A stretch of 64,000 nucleotides of DNA from Neisseria perflava (GCF_019334725.1 NZ_CP079818.1:248001-312000); one strand, 5' to 3'. Shown: positions 9,901 to 18,814, counted from the stretch's first letter. The notes: generated by a model from the sequence alone, not told the origin. Numbers and translations: made by a program.

Positions 9901-11090
9901 TTAACGGTAGAAGCCAAACCTTGTTTTTCCAATTTGTGGAAAATAAATGGTTTGAACAGTTCCAACGCCATTTTTTTCGGCAGACCACATTGGTGCAGAC
10001 GCAGGTATGGGCCTACGGTAATCACGGAACGACCGGAGTAGTCCACACGTTTACCCAGCAGGTTTTGACGGAAGCGGCCGCCTTTACCTTTAATCATATC
10101 TGCCAATGATTTCAGCGGACGTTTGTTGGCACCAGTCATGGCTTTACCGCGGCGGCCGTTATCCAACAGAGAGTCAACTGCTTCTTGCAACATACGTTTT
10201 TCGTTACGAACGATGATGTCAGGCGCATGCAATTCCAACAGACGTTTCAGACGGTTGTTACGGTTGATAACACGACGGTACAAATCGTTCAAATCGGAAG
10301 TGGCAAAACGACCGCCATCCAATGGAACCAACGGACGCAAATCAGGCGGCAATACCGGCAGCACATCCATAATCATCCATTCCAGTTTCATACCGGAACG
10401 GTGGAAGGCTTCCAATACTTTCAAACGTTTGGCGATTTTTTTGATTTTGGTGTCAGAACCGGTAGATTCCAGCTCTTGACGCAAAATTTCGATCTCGCCG
10501 GTAATATCCAAGGTACGCAGCAATTCACGGATACCTTCTGCACCCATTTTGGCATCGAAGTCGTCGCCGTATTCGTCCAGTTTGTTGTAGTAATCGTCCT
10601 CAGTCAGTAATTGACGACGTTGCAACGGAGTCATACCGGGATCGGTTACCACAAATGCTTCAAAGTACAATACGCGTTCGATATCGCGCAAAGTCATGTC
10701 CAATACCATACCCAAGCGGGAAGGCAGGGATTTCAAGAACCAAATGTGGGCAACAGGTGCAGCCAATTCAATGTGGCCCATGCGTTCGCGGCGTACTTTA
10801 GACAGGGTCACTTCTACGCCACATTTTTCACAGGTTACGCCTTTAAATTTCAAGCGTTTGTATTTACCGCACAAACATTCATAGTCCTTGACAGGGCCAA
10901 AGATTTTGGCGCAGAACAAACCGTCGCGCTCAGGTTTGAACGTACGGTAGTTGATGGTTTCAGGTTTTTTAACTTCGCCATAAGACCATGAGCGGATGGT
11001 TTCGGGAGAGGCAATACCGATTTTGATGGCATCAAACTCTTCTTCCATGCCGGCAGTTTGCAACGGATTAAATAAGTTCAACAAATTCAT
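6915..11090 (-). CDS. rpoC: DNA-directed RNA polymerase beta' subunit
   Basis: This is the catalytic beta' subunit of RNA polymerase. The 1391-residue protein carries the N-terminal zinc ribbon (CLCGKYKRLKF...CEKCG, about residues 70-90), the Mg-binding active-site motif NADFDGDQM near residue 460, and the second cysteine cluster (CKTRHGLCAHCYGRD) near residue 890. AAGGAGC precedes the ATG. It follows rpoB after a 156-base gap holding DUS copies, unusually wide for this gene pair. Confidence 0.98.
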   Translation of the reverse strand: MNLLNLFNPLQTAGMEEEFDAIKIGIASPETIRSWSYGEVKKPETINYRTFKPERDGLFCAKIFGPVKDYECLCGKYKRLKFKGVTCEKCGVEVTLSKVRRERMGHIELAAPVAHIWFLKSLPSRLGMVLDMTLRDIERVLYFEAFVVTDPGMTPLQRRQLLTEDDYYNKLDEYGDDFDAKMGAEGIRELLRTLDITGEIEILRQELESTGSDTKIKKIAKRLKVLEAFHRSGMKLEWMIMDVLPVLPPDLRPLVPLDGGRFATSDLNDLYRRVINRNNRLKRLLELHAPDIIVRNEKRMLQEAVDSLLDNGRRGKAMTGANKRPLKSLADMIKGKGGRFRQNLLGKRVDYSGRSVITVGPYLRLHQCGLPKKMALELFKPFIFHKLEKQGLASTVKAAKKLVEQEVPEVWDILEEVIREHPIMLNRAPTLHRLGIQAFEPILIEGKAIQLHPLVCAAFNADFDGDQMAVHVPLSLEAQMEARTLMLASNNVLSPANGEPIIVPSQDIVLGLYYMTRDRINAKGEGSLFADVKEVHRAYHTKQVELGTKITVRLREWVKNEAGEFEPVVNRYETTVGRALLSEILPKGLPFEYINKALKKKEISKLINASFRLCGLRDTVIFADHLMYTGFGFAAKGGISIAVDDMEIPKEKAALLAEANAEVKEIEDQYRQGLVTNGERYNKVVDIWGRAGDKIAKAMMDNLSKQKVIDRDGNEVDQESFNSIYMMADSGARGSAAQIKQLSGMRGLMAKPDGSIIETPITSNFREGLTVLQYFIATHGARKGLADTALKTANSGYLTRRLVDVTQDLVVVEDDCGTSDGFVMKAVVQGGDVIEALRDRILGRVTASDVVDPSTGETLVEAGTLLTEKLVDIIDQSGVDEVKVRTPITCKTRHGLCAHCYGRDLARGKLVNAGEAVGVIAAQSIGEPGTQLTMRTFHIGGAASRAAAASQVEAKSNGTARFSSQMRYVANNKGELVVIGRSCEVVIHDDIGRERERHKVPYGAILLVQDGEAIKAGQTLATWDPHTRPMITEHAGMVKFENVEEGVTVAKQTDDVTGLSTLVVIDGKRRSSSASKLLRPTVKLLDENGLEICIPGTTTPVSMAFPVGAVITIREGQEVGKGDVLARIPQASSKTRDITGGLPRVAELFEARVPKDAGMLAEITGTVSFGKETKGKQRLIITDVDGVAYETLISKEKQILVHDGQVVNRGETIVDGAVDPHDILRLQGIEALARYIVQEVQEVYRLQGVKISDKHIEVIIRQMLRRVNIVDSGDTEFITGEQVERGDVMLANEKAMAEDKEPARYENVLLGITKASLSTDSFISAASFQETTRVLTEAAIMGKQDELRGLKENVIVGRLIPAGTGLTYHRSRHQQWQQADQETSETEASDE

Positions 11091-11205
11091 TTTTGCTCCT
11101 TGAAGGAAGTATTTTTACCGCATGGCGGATTTTCGATATTGTGAAACGGTACTTTTGATTTCAGACGGCCTAAATGCCGATTGCTTCATTCTTATTCTGA
11201 AACCG

Positions 11206-11239
11206 CTTTTTCAGACGACCTTGAAAGGCCGTCTGAAAA
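11206..11239. repeat. Inverted DUS pair in the rpoB-rpoC gap
   Basis: TTTTCAGACGACCTT and AAGGCCGTCTGAAAA face each other with a 2-base loop and one mismatch. The left arm is the AGGTCGTCTGAA variant, the right arm the common AGGCCGTCTGAA. Another single DUS lies at 11160-11171. The hairpin falls just after the rpoB stop, where it could attenuate rpoC or simply tolerate read-through. Confidence 0.6.
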
Positions 11240-11246
11240 CTTCTGT

Positions 11247-14200
11247 TTAGTAACGTTCCAAATCGATATCCAAGCCCAGTGAGCGAATCTCTTTAACCAA
11301 TACGTTGAAGGATTCAGGCATACCGGCATCGATTTTGTGTTCGCCTTTGACGATGTTTTCGTACATTTTGGTACGGCCGTTCACGTCGTCAGACTTCACA
11401 GTCAGCATCTCTTGCAGCGTGTATGCCGCGCCGTATGCTTCCAATGCCCAAACCTCCATCTCACCGAAACGTTGGCCACCGAACTGAGCTTTACCGCCCA
11501 GAGGCTGCTGGGTAACCAGACTGTATGGACCGGTAGAACGGGCGTGCATTTTTTCGTCAACCAAGTGGTGCAGTTTCAGATAGTGCATCACACCGACTGT
11601 AACCTTGCGGTCAAATGCTTCGCCTGAACGGCCGTCATACAGCGTGATTTGAGTTTTACTGTCATTGAAGCCCAGTTTCTCAACCTCAGGATCTTCGCTT
11701 GGGTAAGCCAAGTTCAACATTTCGCGGATTTCAGACTCTTTCGCACCATCGAATACAGGAGAGGCGAAAGATGCACCTTTACGCAGGTTGGAAGCCAATT
11801 CGATGATTTCTTCATCTGTCAGGCTGTCCAAATCTTCTTTCTTACCGCTACCGTTGTAGAGTTTGTTCAAGAATTCACGCAGCTCGCTGGCTTTGCGTTG
11901 CTCTTTCAGCATTCGGTCGATGCGTTCGCCGATACCTTTTGCCGCCCAACCCAAGTGAACTTCCAAAATCTGACCGATGTTCATACGGGAAGGTACGCCC
12001 AATGGGTTCAGTACGATGTCTACCGGACGGCCGTCAGCCATGTAAGGCATGTCTTCCACTGGCAGAATGCGTGATACCACGCCTTTGTTACCGTGGCGAC
12101 CCGCCATTTTGTCACCGGCTTGCAGACGGCGTTTGATGGCGATAAATACTTTCACCATTTTTTGTACGCCTGGTTGCAGCTCATCGCCTTGGGTCAGTTT
12201 TTTCTTCTTGATCTCATACAACTCATCCGCTTCTTCGCGTTTTTGTTTCAGGCTCAATTTAATCAGTTCCAACTGTTTGGCCAAATCTTCGTCAGCCAGA
12301 CGGATGTCAAACCAATCATGTTTGCTGGACAGGCTTGCCAAATATTCGGTAGTAATTTCGCTGCCTTTAGCCAGCTTCATCGGACCACCATTGGCTTTTT
12401 GACCAACAATCATACGCTCGATACGGTCGAATGCGTCATTATCGAAAATACGTAATTGATCGCCCAAATCTTGACGGTAACGTTTCAATTCAGAATCAAT
12501 AATGGATTGAGCACGTTTGTCGCGTTGGATACCTTCACGAGTAAAGACTTGAACGTCGATAACGGTACCGCTCATGCCGGTAGGCATACGCAATGAAGTA
12601 TCTTTTACATCAGATGCTTTTTCACCGAAGATGGCACGCAGCAGTTTTTCTTCAGGAGTCAGTTGGGTTTCGCCTTTAGGTGTTACTTTACCTACCAAGA
12701 CGTCACCTGCTTCTACTTCTGCACCGATATACACGATACCGGATTCATCCAAACGGTTTTGCATACGCTCAGACAAGTTCGGAATATCGCGGGTAATGTC
12801 TTCCGCACCCAGTTTAGTGTCACGTGCGACAACGTTCAGCTCTTCAATGTGAATCGAAGTATAGCGGTCGTCTGCAGCCACTTTTTCTGAAATCAGAATC
12901 GAGTCTTCGTAGTTGTAACCGTTCCATGGCATGAAGGCGATGGTCATGTTTTGACCCAAAGCCAACTCGCCCAAGTCGGTAGATGCACCGTCGGCCACCA
13001 AGTCACCACGTTGCAACACATCGCCTGCTTTTACGGCCGGACGTTGGTTGATGTTGGTAGATTGGTTAGAACGAGTGAATTTAACCAAGTTATAAATATC
13101 GACACCCACTTCACCGGCAGTCGCTTCATCATCATGAACACGAACCACAACGCGGTTTGCATCTACATACTCAACCACACCACCACGGCGGGCAACGATT
13201 GCAGTTGCAGAGTCAACGGCAACAGAGCGCTCGATACCGGTACCAACCATCGGTTTTTCAGGGCGCAGACACGGTACGGCCTGACGTTGCATGTTGGCAC
13301 CCATCAATGCACGGTTCGCGTCATCATGTTCCAAGAATGGAATCAGAGATGCTGCAACGGATACCACTTGACCGGTTGCCACGTCCATATATTGAACGCG
13401 GTCAGGCGTTGCCATAATGGTTTCGCCTTTTTCACGACAAGTGACCAAGTCGCCAATCAAATTACCATCTTTGTCCAAATCGGCATTTGCCTGTGCAATC
13501 ACATAACGACCTTCTTCGATAGCAGACAAGTAGTCGATTTCTTCAGTTACTTTGCCATCGACAACACGGCGGTAAGGAGTTTCCAAGAAACCATAATCAT
13601 TGGTACGCGCATAAACGGATAATGAGTTGATCAAACCAATGTTTGGACCCTCAGGTGTTTCAATAGGACATACACGGCCATAGTGGGTCGGATGTACGTC
13701 TCGCACCTCAAAGCCTGCACGTTCGCGAGTCAAACCGCCCGGGCCCAATGCAGATACACGGCGTTTATGGGTAACTTCAGACAATGGGTTGGTCTGATCC
13801 ATAAATTGGCTCAATTGGCTGGAGCCGAAGAATTCTTTAATCGCAGCAGAAACAGGTTTCGCATTGATCAAGTCATGCGGCATCAAGTTCTCAGATTCTG
13901 CTTGGTTCAAACGCTCTTTAACTGCACGTTCTACACGAGCCAAACCGCTGCGGAATTGGTTTTCAGTCAACTCACCCACAGAACGAACACGACGATTACC
14001 CAAGTGGTCAATATCATCTACTTCGCCATGACCGTTACGCAGTTCAACCAATGTAGCAATGGAAGCAACGATGTCTTCAACACTCAGAACGTAACCGCCT
14101 TTTTCAGCTGCTCCGGCCAAAGTTTCATTCAGCAAACGGCCATACCAAGAGTTTTGTTGTGCTTCAGACAATTTTTGCTCGTATGTGCGCGTATTAAATT

Positions 14201-15425
14201 TCATACGACCTACGCGAGACAAATCATAGCTGTCTTCACTGAAGAACAAGCGGTTGAAGAGCTGCTCAACAGCTTCTTCGGTAGGCGGTTCGCCAGGACG
14301 CATCATGCGGTAAATCGCAACGCGTGCAGCCTGCTGATCAGCAGTTTCGTCTGTACGCAGAGTGCTGGAGATGTAACCGCCTTGATCCAATTCATTGATA
14401 TAAAGGGTCGTAATTTCTTTTACGCCATGGATATCAAGCTTGGCCAACAGTTCTTCTGTAATTTCATCGTTAGCAGAAGCCAATACTTCGCCGGTTTCCG
14501 GATCAATCAGGTCAGCAGCCAATGCTTTACCCAACAGGCTTTCTGGCTCTACATCCAGACGAGTCAAGCCTGCATTGGTAATATCACGGATATTTTTCGC
14601 AGTAATGCGTTTACCTTTGGCGACCAGTACATTGCCTTCTTTATCCAAGATATCAACTTTGGCAGTTTCACCTTTCAGACGGCCTGCAACCAGATCAGTT
14701 TGAACACCGTTTGAAGACAAATAGAAAGTTTCTTTATCGTAGAAAATATCCAAGATTTGTTCATTGTTGTAGCCCAAAGCTTTCAACAAAATCGTAACCG
14801 GCATTTTACGGCGACGGTCGATACGGAAATACAGCAAATCTTTTGGATCAAATTCGAAATCCAACCATGAACCACGGTAAGGAATAATACGAGCAGAGAA
14901 CAACAGCTTACCGGAAGAATGTGTTTTACCACGGTCATGCTCAAAGAACACACCAGGAGAACGGTGCAGCTGGGAAACAATCACGCGCTCAGTACCATTG
15001 ATAACAAAAGAGCCACTTGGCGTCATCAATGGGATTTCGCCCATATACACTTCGTTTTCACGAACTTCTTTTACTGTCGGCTTAGATGCTTCTTTATCCA
15101 AAATCACCAAACGGATACGAGCACGCAATGGGGCCGCATAAGTAATGCCGCGCAATTGGCATTCAGGAATATCGAACAAAGGCTCGCCCAATGTGTAATG
15201 CACAAACTCCAAGCGCGCATAACCATTATGGCTCACAATCGGGAAAATAGAATTAAATGCCGCTTGCAGACCATCATCAGTACGTTGGTCAAAAGCATTT
15301 TCCAGCTGCAAAAATTTCGCATAAGAATCAATTTGGGTTGCCAGCAGGAAAGGAACATCTAAGACATTCTCTCGCTTTGCAAAACTCTTACGGATACGTT
15401 TTTTCTCGGTAAACGAATAGCTCAT
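11247..15425 (-). CDS. rpoB: DNA-directed RNA polymerase beta subunit
   Basis: The beta subunit of RNA polymerase, 1392 residues, the length expected in Neisseria. The frame extends upstream to 15476, but MSYSFTEKKRIRKSF at 15425 is the conserved start and has GGAG 6-7 bases before it. The rifampicin-binding cluster (SSQLSQFMDQTNPLSEVTHK and onward, about residues 535-570) looks wild type, including the usual Asp, His and Ser positions. It is preceded by a terminator-like hairpin and a long inverted repeat in the rplL-rpoB gap. Confidence 0.98.
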   Translation of the reverse strand: MSYSFTEKKRIRKSFAKRENVLDVPFLLATQIDSYAKFLQLENAFDQRTDDGLQAAFNSIFPIVSHNGYARLEFVHYTLGEPLFDIPECQLRGITYAAPLRARIRLVILDKEASKPTVKEVRENEVYMGEIPLMTPSGSFVINGTERVIVSQLHRSPGVFFEHDRGKTHSSGKLLFSARIIPYRGSWLDFEFDPKDLLYFRIDRRRKMPVTILLKALGYNNEQILDIFYDKETFYLSSNGVQTDLVAGRLKGETAKVDILDKEGNVLVAKGKRITAKNIRDITNAGLTRLDVEPESLLGKALAADLIDPETGEVLASANDEITEELLAKLDIHGVKEITTLYINELDQGGYISSTLRTDETADQQAARVAIYRMMRPGEPPTEEAVEQLFNRLFFSEDSYDLSRVGRMKFNTRTYEQKLSEAQQNSWYGRLLNETLAGAAEKGGYVLSVEDIVASIATLVELRNGHGEVDDIDHLGNRRVRSVGELTENQFRSGLARVERAVKERLNQAESENLMPHDLINAKPVSAAIKEFFGSSQLSQFMDQTNPLSEVTHKRRVSALGPGGLTRERAGFEVRDVHPTHYGRVCPIETPEGPNIGLINSLSVYARTNDYGFLETPYRRVVDGKVTEEIDYLSAIEEGRYVIAQANADLDKDGNLIGDLVTCREKGETIMATPDRVQYMDVATGQVVSVAASLIPFLEHDDANRALMGANMQRQAVPCLRPEKPMVGTGIERSVAVDSATAIVARRGGVVEYVDANRVVVRVHDDEATAGEVGVDIYNLVKFTRSNQSTNINQRPAVKAGDVLQRGDLVADGASTDLGELALGQNMTIAFMPWNGYNYEDSILISEKVAADDRYTSIHIEELNVVARDTKLGAEDITRDIPNLSERMQNRLDESGIVYIGAEVEAGDVLVGKVTPKGETQLTPEEKLLRAIFGEKASDVKDTSLRMPTGMSGTVIDVQVFTREGIQRDKRAQSIIDSELKRYRQDLGDQLRIFDNDAFDRIERMIVGQKANGGPMKLAKGSEITTEYLASLSSKHDWFDIRLADEDLAKQLELIKLSLKQKREEADELYEIKKKKLTQGDELQPGVQKMVKVFIAIKRRLQAGDKMAGRHGNKGVVSRILPVEDMPYMADGRPVDIVLNPLGVPSRMNIGQILEVHLGWAAKGIGERIDRMLKEQRKASELREFLNKLYNGSGKKEDLDSLTDEEIIELASNLRKGASFASPVFDGAKESEIREMLNLAYPSEDPEVEKLGFNDSKTQITLYDGRSGEAFDRKVTVGVMHYLKLHHLVDEKMHARSTGPYSLVTQQPLGGKAQFGGQRFGEMEVWALEAYGAAYTLQEMLTVKSDDVNGRTKMYENIVKGEHKIDAGMPESFNVLVKEIRSLGLDIDLERY

Positions 15426-15490
15426 ATACACTCCGAAAAGCAATTTTAAATAATAGGCCGTCTGAAACAACGGCATGCATCAATCTGATA

Positions 15491-15540
15491 TTTACATTTA
15501 TTTGCAATGATTTTATAAAGGCTATGCAAATAAATGTAAA
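15491..15540. repeat. Perfect 16-bp inverted repeat in the rpoB leader
   Basis: TTTACATTTATTTGCA at 15491-15506 is exactly complementary to TGCAAATAAATGTAAA at 15525-15540, with an 18-base spacer. It lies 66 bases before the rpoB ATG and after the rplL hairpin, so the mRNA would carry a long AU-rich stem-loop. It is unrelated to DUS. In E. coli an RNase III processing site occupies the equivalent rplL-rpoB gap; a similar role here is inference. Confidence 0.85.
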
Positions 15541-15572
15541 CAATGCCTGATGCTTATTTTAAGAAGCAAAAT

Positions 15573-15599
15573 AAGGCTGGCAGAAAACTGCCAGCCTTC
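15573..15599 (-). terminator. Attenuator-type hairpin between rplL and rpoB
   Basis: An 11-bp perfect stem (AAGGCTGGCAG / CTGCCAGCCTT) closes on a TTTT loop and is followed by ATTTTGCTTC on the minus strand. A partial terminator here would make more L7/L12 and L10 than RNA polymerase, as in E. coli. Confidence 0.8.
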
Positions 15600-15614
15600 A
15601 TAGGAAGCATCAAA

Positions 15615-15986
15615 TTATTTGATTTCGACTTTAGCGCCGGCTTCTTCCAGTTGTTTTTGGATGTCTTCAGCTTCAGCTTTAGAAACACCTTCTTTCAGAG
15701 TTTTAGGTGCACCGTCAACGATGTCTTTAGCTTCTTTCAGACCCAAGCCAGTGAGAGCGCGGACAACTTTAATCACGCCAACTTTTTGATCACCGGCAGA
15801 AGCCAATACTACGTCAAATTCAGTTTTCTCTTCAGCAGCAGCTGCACCAGCACCTGCAGGACCTGCAACTGCAACTGCAGCAGCAGAAACGCCAAATTTT
15901 TCTTCAAAAGCTTTAACCAAATCGTTCAATTCCATTACGGTCAAAGAACCAACGGCTTCCAAAATGTCTTCTTTAGTAATAGCCAT
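15615..15986 (-). CDS. rplL: 50S ribosomal protein L7/L12
   Basis: L7/L12 forms the multimeric stalk that recruits translation factors. The 123-residue acidic protein has the N-terminal dimerisation part, an Ala/Gly-rich hinge (about residues 37-53) and the C-terminal factor-binding domain with GLGLKEAKDIVDGAP. GGAG precedes the ATG. It lies 58 bases after rplJ. Confidence 0.97.
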   Translation of the reverse strand: MAITKEDILEAVGSLTVMELNDLVKAFEEKFGVSAAAVAVAGPAGAGAAAAEEKTEFDVVLASAGDQKVGVIKVVRALTGLGLKEAKDIVDGAPKTLKEGVSKAEAEDIQKQLEEAGAKVEIK

Positions 15987-16044
15987 GCTATTTATACTCC
16001 AAATATTGTATTAAAAAATAATTGATTAAATGAAACAAAATCGA

Positions 16045-16545
16045 TTAAGCGGCTTCTTCGCCAGCTTTTTTCTCTGCCAAAGCAGCCAAACCACGTGCAA
16101 GGCCTGATACGGGAGCTTGCATAACGAACAACAGTTTGGACAACAGCTCTTCGCGGCTTGGAATAGAGGCCAACTCAGCAACCTGAGCAGCATCCATTAC
16201 TTCGCCATTGTAAGAACCGGCTTTAACGATAATTTTGTCATCTTTTTTCGCGAATTGGTGCAGCACTTTAGCAGCAGCAACAGCATCTTCAGAAGCAGCA
16301 TAAACCAATGGACCAACCATTTGATCGGCCAAATCTGCGAATGAAGTACCTTCTACTGCGCGACGAGCCAGAGTATTTTTCAGAACACGCAAGTAAACGC
16401 CTTCTTTACGTGCATTTGCACGAAGCTCAGTCATGCTGGAAACACTGATACCGCGATATTCAGCGACTACAAGAGTTTGAGCGTTAGCAATTGCTGCGCT
16501 AATTTCCTCTACGGCCACTTTCTTGGTTTCAATATTGAGACTCAA
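16045..16545 (-). CDS. rplJ: 50S ribosomal protein L10, TTG start
   Basis: L10 anchors L7/L12 dimers to 23S rRNA and, in complex with them, represses its own mRNA through the upstream leader. The 166-residue protein begins MSLNIETKKVAVEEISAA. The initiator is TTG at 16545, with GGGAGGT about 5 bases upstream; no in-frame ATG would give the conserved N-terminus. A weak codon with a very strong ribosome site fits a gene controlled at translation initiation. Confidence 0.95.
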   Translation of the reverse strand: MSLNIETKKVAVEEISAAIANAQTLVVAEYRGISVSSMTELRANARKEGVYLRVLKNTLARRAVEGTSFADLADQMVGPLVYAASEDAVAAAKVLHQFAKKDDKIIVKAGSYNGEVMDAAQVAELASIPSREELLSKLLFVMQAPVSGLARGLAALAEKKAGEEAA

Positions 16546-16768
16546 GGTCTACCTCCCACTGTTTATAAACAGGATACCGAAATGATATCCCACCAGCGCG
16601 GTAACCTAAAAAGACATCTTACAAGCAATCTTGCAATGTGTTTCAGGACTACCGTCTGCGTAGGGCAGTTACGATTAAATCTTACGATCCCTACGGTCTT
16701 GGACATCTACTTAATTTTAAGTAGCCCAAATCCAGGCAATCCAGAAAACTGGATCACCTGAAAATTTC
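16546..16768 (-). promoter_or_regulatory. Ribosomal L10 leader (rplJ autoregulatory region)
   Basis: This 223-base gap between rplA and rplJ contains several paired segments on the minus strand: CTACTTAAAATTAAGTAG (16707-16724), ATCCAG...CTGGAT (about 16740-16756), a GACCGTAGGG / CCCTACGCAGACGGT region, and the GGGAGGT ribosome site. It resembles the L10(L12)4-binding leader known upstream of rplJ in proteobacteria. The exact fold was not computed. Confidence 0.6.
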
Positions 16769-17464
16769 TTAGTTGTTCACGCTTGCAGTATCAACGCGAA
16801 CACCCAAACCCATAGTGCTGGATACAGCAACTTTTTTCAGGTACTGACCTTTAGCAGCAGCAGGTTTGGCTTTAACGATAGCATCCAGCAACGCATTGAA
16901 GTTCTCTTTCAAGTCAGCTTCAGCGAAAGAAGCACGACCGATAGTTGCATGAACGATACCGGCTTTATCTGTACGGTATTGTACTTGACCTGCTTTTGCA
17001 TTTTTAACTGCTTCAGCAACGTTAGGAGTAACAGTACCTACTTTAGGGTTTGGCATCAGACCACGAGGACCCAAGATGGTACCCAATTGACCAACGATAC
17101 GCATTGCATCAGGAGAAGCAATAACAACGTCAAAGTTCAGATTACCAGCTTTGATTTCAGCAGCCAGATCTTCAAAACCGACAATATCTGCACCAGCTTC
17201 TTTAGCAGCATCTGCATTTGCACCTTGAGTAAACACAGCTACGCGAGTTGTTTTACCGGTACCTTTAGGCAGAACGACTGAACCACGGATAACTTGGTCA
17301 GATTTACGAGGATCAACACCCAAGTTGAAAGATACATCAACAGACTCGTCAAATTTAGCAGTAGCAGCTTTTTTAACCAAAGCAATTGCTTCATCGATTG
17401 CGTACAGTTTGTTAGCTTCAACAGAAGAGCGCAGAGCTTTCAAGCGTTTAGATACTTTAGCCAT
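16769..17464 (-). CDS. rplA: 50S ribosomal protein L1
   Basis: L1 forms the mobile stalk at the E site and represses the rplK-rplA mRNA in E. coli. The 231-residue product shows the family signature GTILGPRGLMPNPKVGTVTPNV (about residues 120-145). Its ATG overlaps the rplK stop (TAATG), indicating translational coupling. Confidence 0.97.
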   Translation of the reverse strand: MAKVSKRLKALRSSVEANKLYAIDEAIALVKKAATAKFDESVDVSFNLGVDPRKSDQVIRGSVVLPKGTGKTTRVAVFTQGANADAAKEAGADIVGFEDLAAEIKAGNLNFDVVIASPDAMRIVGQLGTILGPRGLMPNPKVGTVTPNVAEAVKNAKAGQVQYRTDKAGIVHATIGRASFAEADLKENFNALLDAIVKAKPAAAKGQYLKKVAVSSTMGLGVRVDTASVNN

Positions 17465-17898
17465 TATACAACACCCTCCACATCCAAGCCCATTGAGCGA
17501 GCAGAGCCGGCGATAGTACGAACAGCCGCATCCAAATCAGCAGCAGTCAAATCAGGCTCTTTAGTTTTAGCAATTTCTTCCAACTGAGCGCGGGTCAATT
17601 TACCCACTTTGTTAGTCAGAGGATTAGAACTACCTTTTTGCAGACCAGCAGCTTTTTTCAACAAGATAGAAGCTGGTGGGGTTTTCATCACAAATGTGAA
17701 TGATTTATCTGCAAATGCGGTGATCACGACTGGAATTGGCAAACCAGGTTCCATACCTTGGGTTGCAGCATTAAATGCTTTACAGAATTCCATGATGTTC
17801 AAACCACGCTGACCCAAAGCAGGACCAACTGGGGGAGATGGATTGGCTTTACCTGCAGGAATTTGCAGTTTGATGTAGCCGATAATTTTCTTTGCCAC
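17464..17898 (-). CDS. rplK: 50S ribosomal protein L11, GTG start
   Basis: L11 binds the GTPase-associated region of 23S rRNA and is needed for RelA activation. The 144-residue protein has the conserved [17 protein letters not shown] near residue 20 and the C-terminal RNA-binding domain ending [14 protein letters not shown]. The initiator is GTG at 17898 with AGGAG 8 bases upstream. It has its own predicted promoter just after nusG. Confidence 0.97.
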
Positions 17899-17959
17899 TT
17901 AAGGACTCCTAAAAACGGGTATAACGCGGAACCATTCCGCTTCCCAAACAGAATTTGCG

Positions 17960-17988
17960 ATTATATCTGCTTAAAAAAAAATTTTCAA
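17960..17988 (-). promoter_or_regulatory. Predicted rplK operon promoter
   Basis: TTGAAA (17983-17988) and a perfect TATAAT (17960-17965) are 17 bases apart; the spacer contains a run of nine T on the minus strand. It begins 15 bases after the nusG stop and about 60 bases before rplK, matching the separate L11 promoter of E. coli. Confidence 0.75.
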
Positions 17989-18002
17989 GCGAATTAAACC
18001 AC

Positions 18003-18536
18003 TTAAATCTTTTCAACCTGACCGAACTCTAATTCAACCGGTGTTTCCCGACCAAAAATTTGAACTGAAACACGCAGTCTATTACGCTCGTAGTTAACTT
18101 CATCAACAATTCCATTGAAATCAGCAAATGGACCTTCATTCACACGAACCTGCTGACCCACTTCGAATTCAACTTTTGGTTTTGGCTTCTCAACACCTGT
18201 TTTGGCTTGTTGCAAAATAGCATCTGCATCTTTTTGAGAAATTGGGATTGGACGATTTCCGCTACCACCTACAAAGCCATTTACTCGAGGGGTACTCTTA
18301 ACCAAATGCCATGAATCATCGGTCATTTCCATTTCAACCAGCACATAGCCTGGATAGAATTTACGCTCACTGATGGTTTTTCGGCCATTCTTGATGTCTA
18401 CCACTTCCTCTACAGGAACGAGAATCTGACCGAAATATTCTTCCATGTTTTCACGAGTAATACGCTCTTTCAATGTTTTTTGAACATTTTTCTCGAAACC
18501 GGAATAGGCCTGTACCACATACCAACGCTTTGACAT
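18003..18536 (-). CDS. nusG: Transcription termination/antitermination factor NusG
   Basis: NusG binds RNA polymerase, suppresses pausing, and links it to Rho or to S10 and the ribosome. The 177-residue protein has the NGN domain beginning KRWYVVQAYSGFE and a C-terminal KOW domain (VGQQVRVNEGPFADFNGIV). It starts 2 bases after the secE stop. Confidence 0.97.
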   Translation of the reverse strand: MSKRWYVVQAYSGFEKNVQKTLKERITRENMEEYFGQILVPVEEVVDIKNGRKTISERKFYPGYVLVEMEMTDDSWHLVKSTPRVNGFVGGSGNRPIPISQKDADAILQQAKTGVEKPKPKVEFEVGQQVRVNEGPFADFNGIVDEVNYERNRLRVSVQIFGRETPVELEFGQVEKI

Positions 18537-18538
18537 CT

Positions 18539-18814
18539 TTACCCTTTCCTATTTAATAAAACATCAAAAAACAACCATGAAATAATTGTATCTGCCGCAT
18601 AAATGAAGGCTGCTAAAACTGCAACGAAGATAATCACAAATACAGTCATTTTAACCGCTTCATCACGACTCGGCCAAACTACCTTCTTAAACTCAGTCCA
18701 AGAGCTCTTAAAATATGCAAACAGACCTTCTTTCTTTTCAGGAGCCGGCTTATTACTTACCACAACTTCCTTTTTCTGATGGCCTTCTTTGCGTCCAGAC
18801 GGATGTTCTGTCAT
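18539..18814 (-). CDS. secE: Preprotein translocase subunit SecE
   Basis: SecE clamps SecY in the SecYEG channel of the inner membrane. The 91-residue protein has a charged N-terminus, the amphipathic stretch FKSSWTEFKKVVWPSRDEA that is the family hallmark, and a single membrane helix (about residues 57-80). It is the short, single-span form rather than the three-span enterobacterial one. No strong promoter is visible in the 90 bases upstream. Confidence 0.95.
   Translation of the reverse strand: MTEHPSGRKEGHQKKEVVVSNKPAPEKKEGLFAYFKSSWTEFKKVVWPSRDEAVKMTVFVIIFVAVLAAFIYAADTIISWLFFDVLLNRKG

Noticed and set aside
11091..11246. Separate promoter for rpoC in the 156-base gap after rpoB
   Set aside because: No -35/-10 pair of acceptable quality is visible; the gap is mostly DUS sequence.
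17970..17979. Run of nine A as a possible phase-variation tract
   Set aside because: It lies in the spacer of the rplK promoter, not in a surface gene, and A runs of this size are not the usual neisserial switch. It could affect promoter strength slightly.
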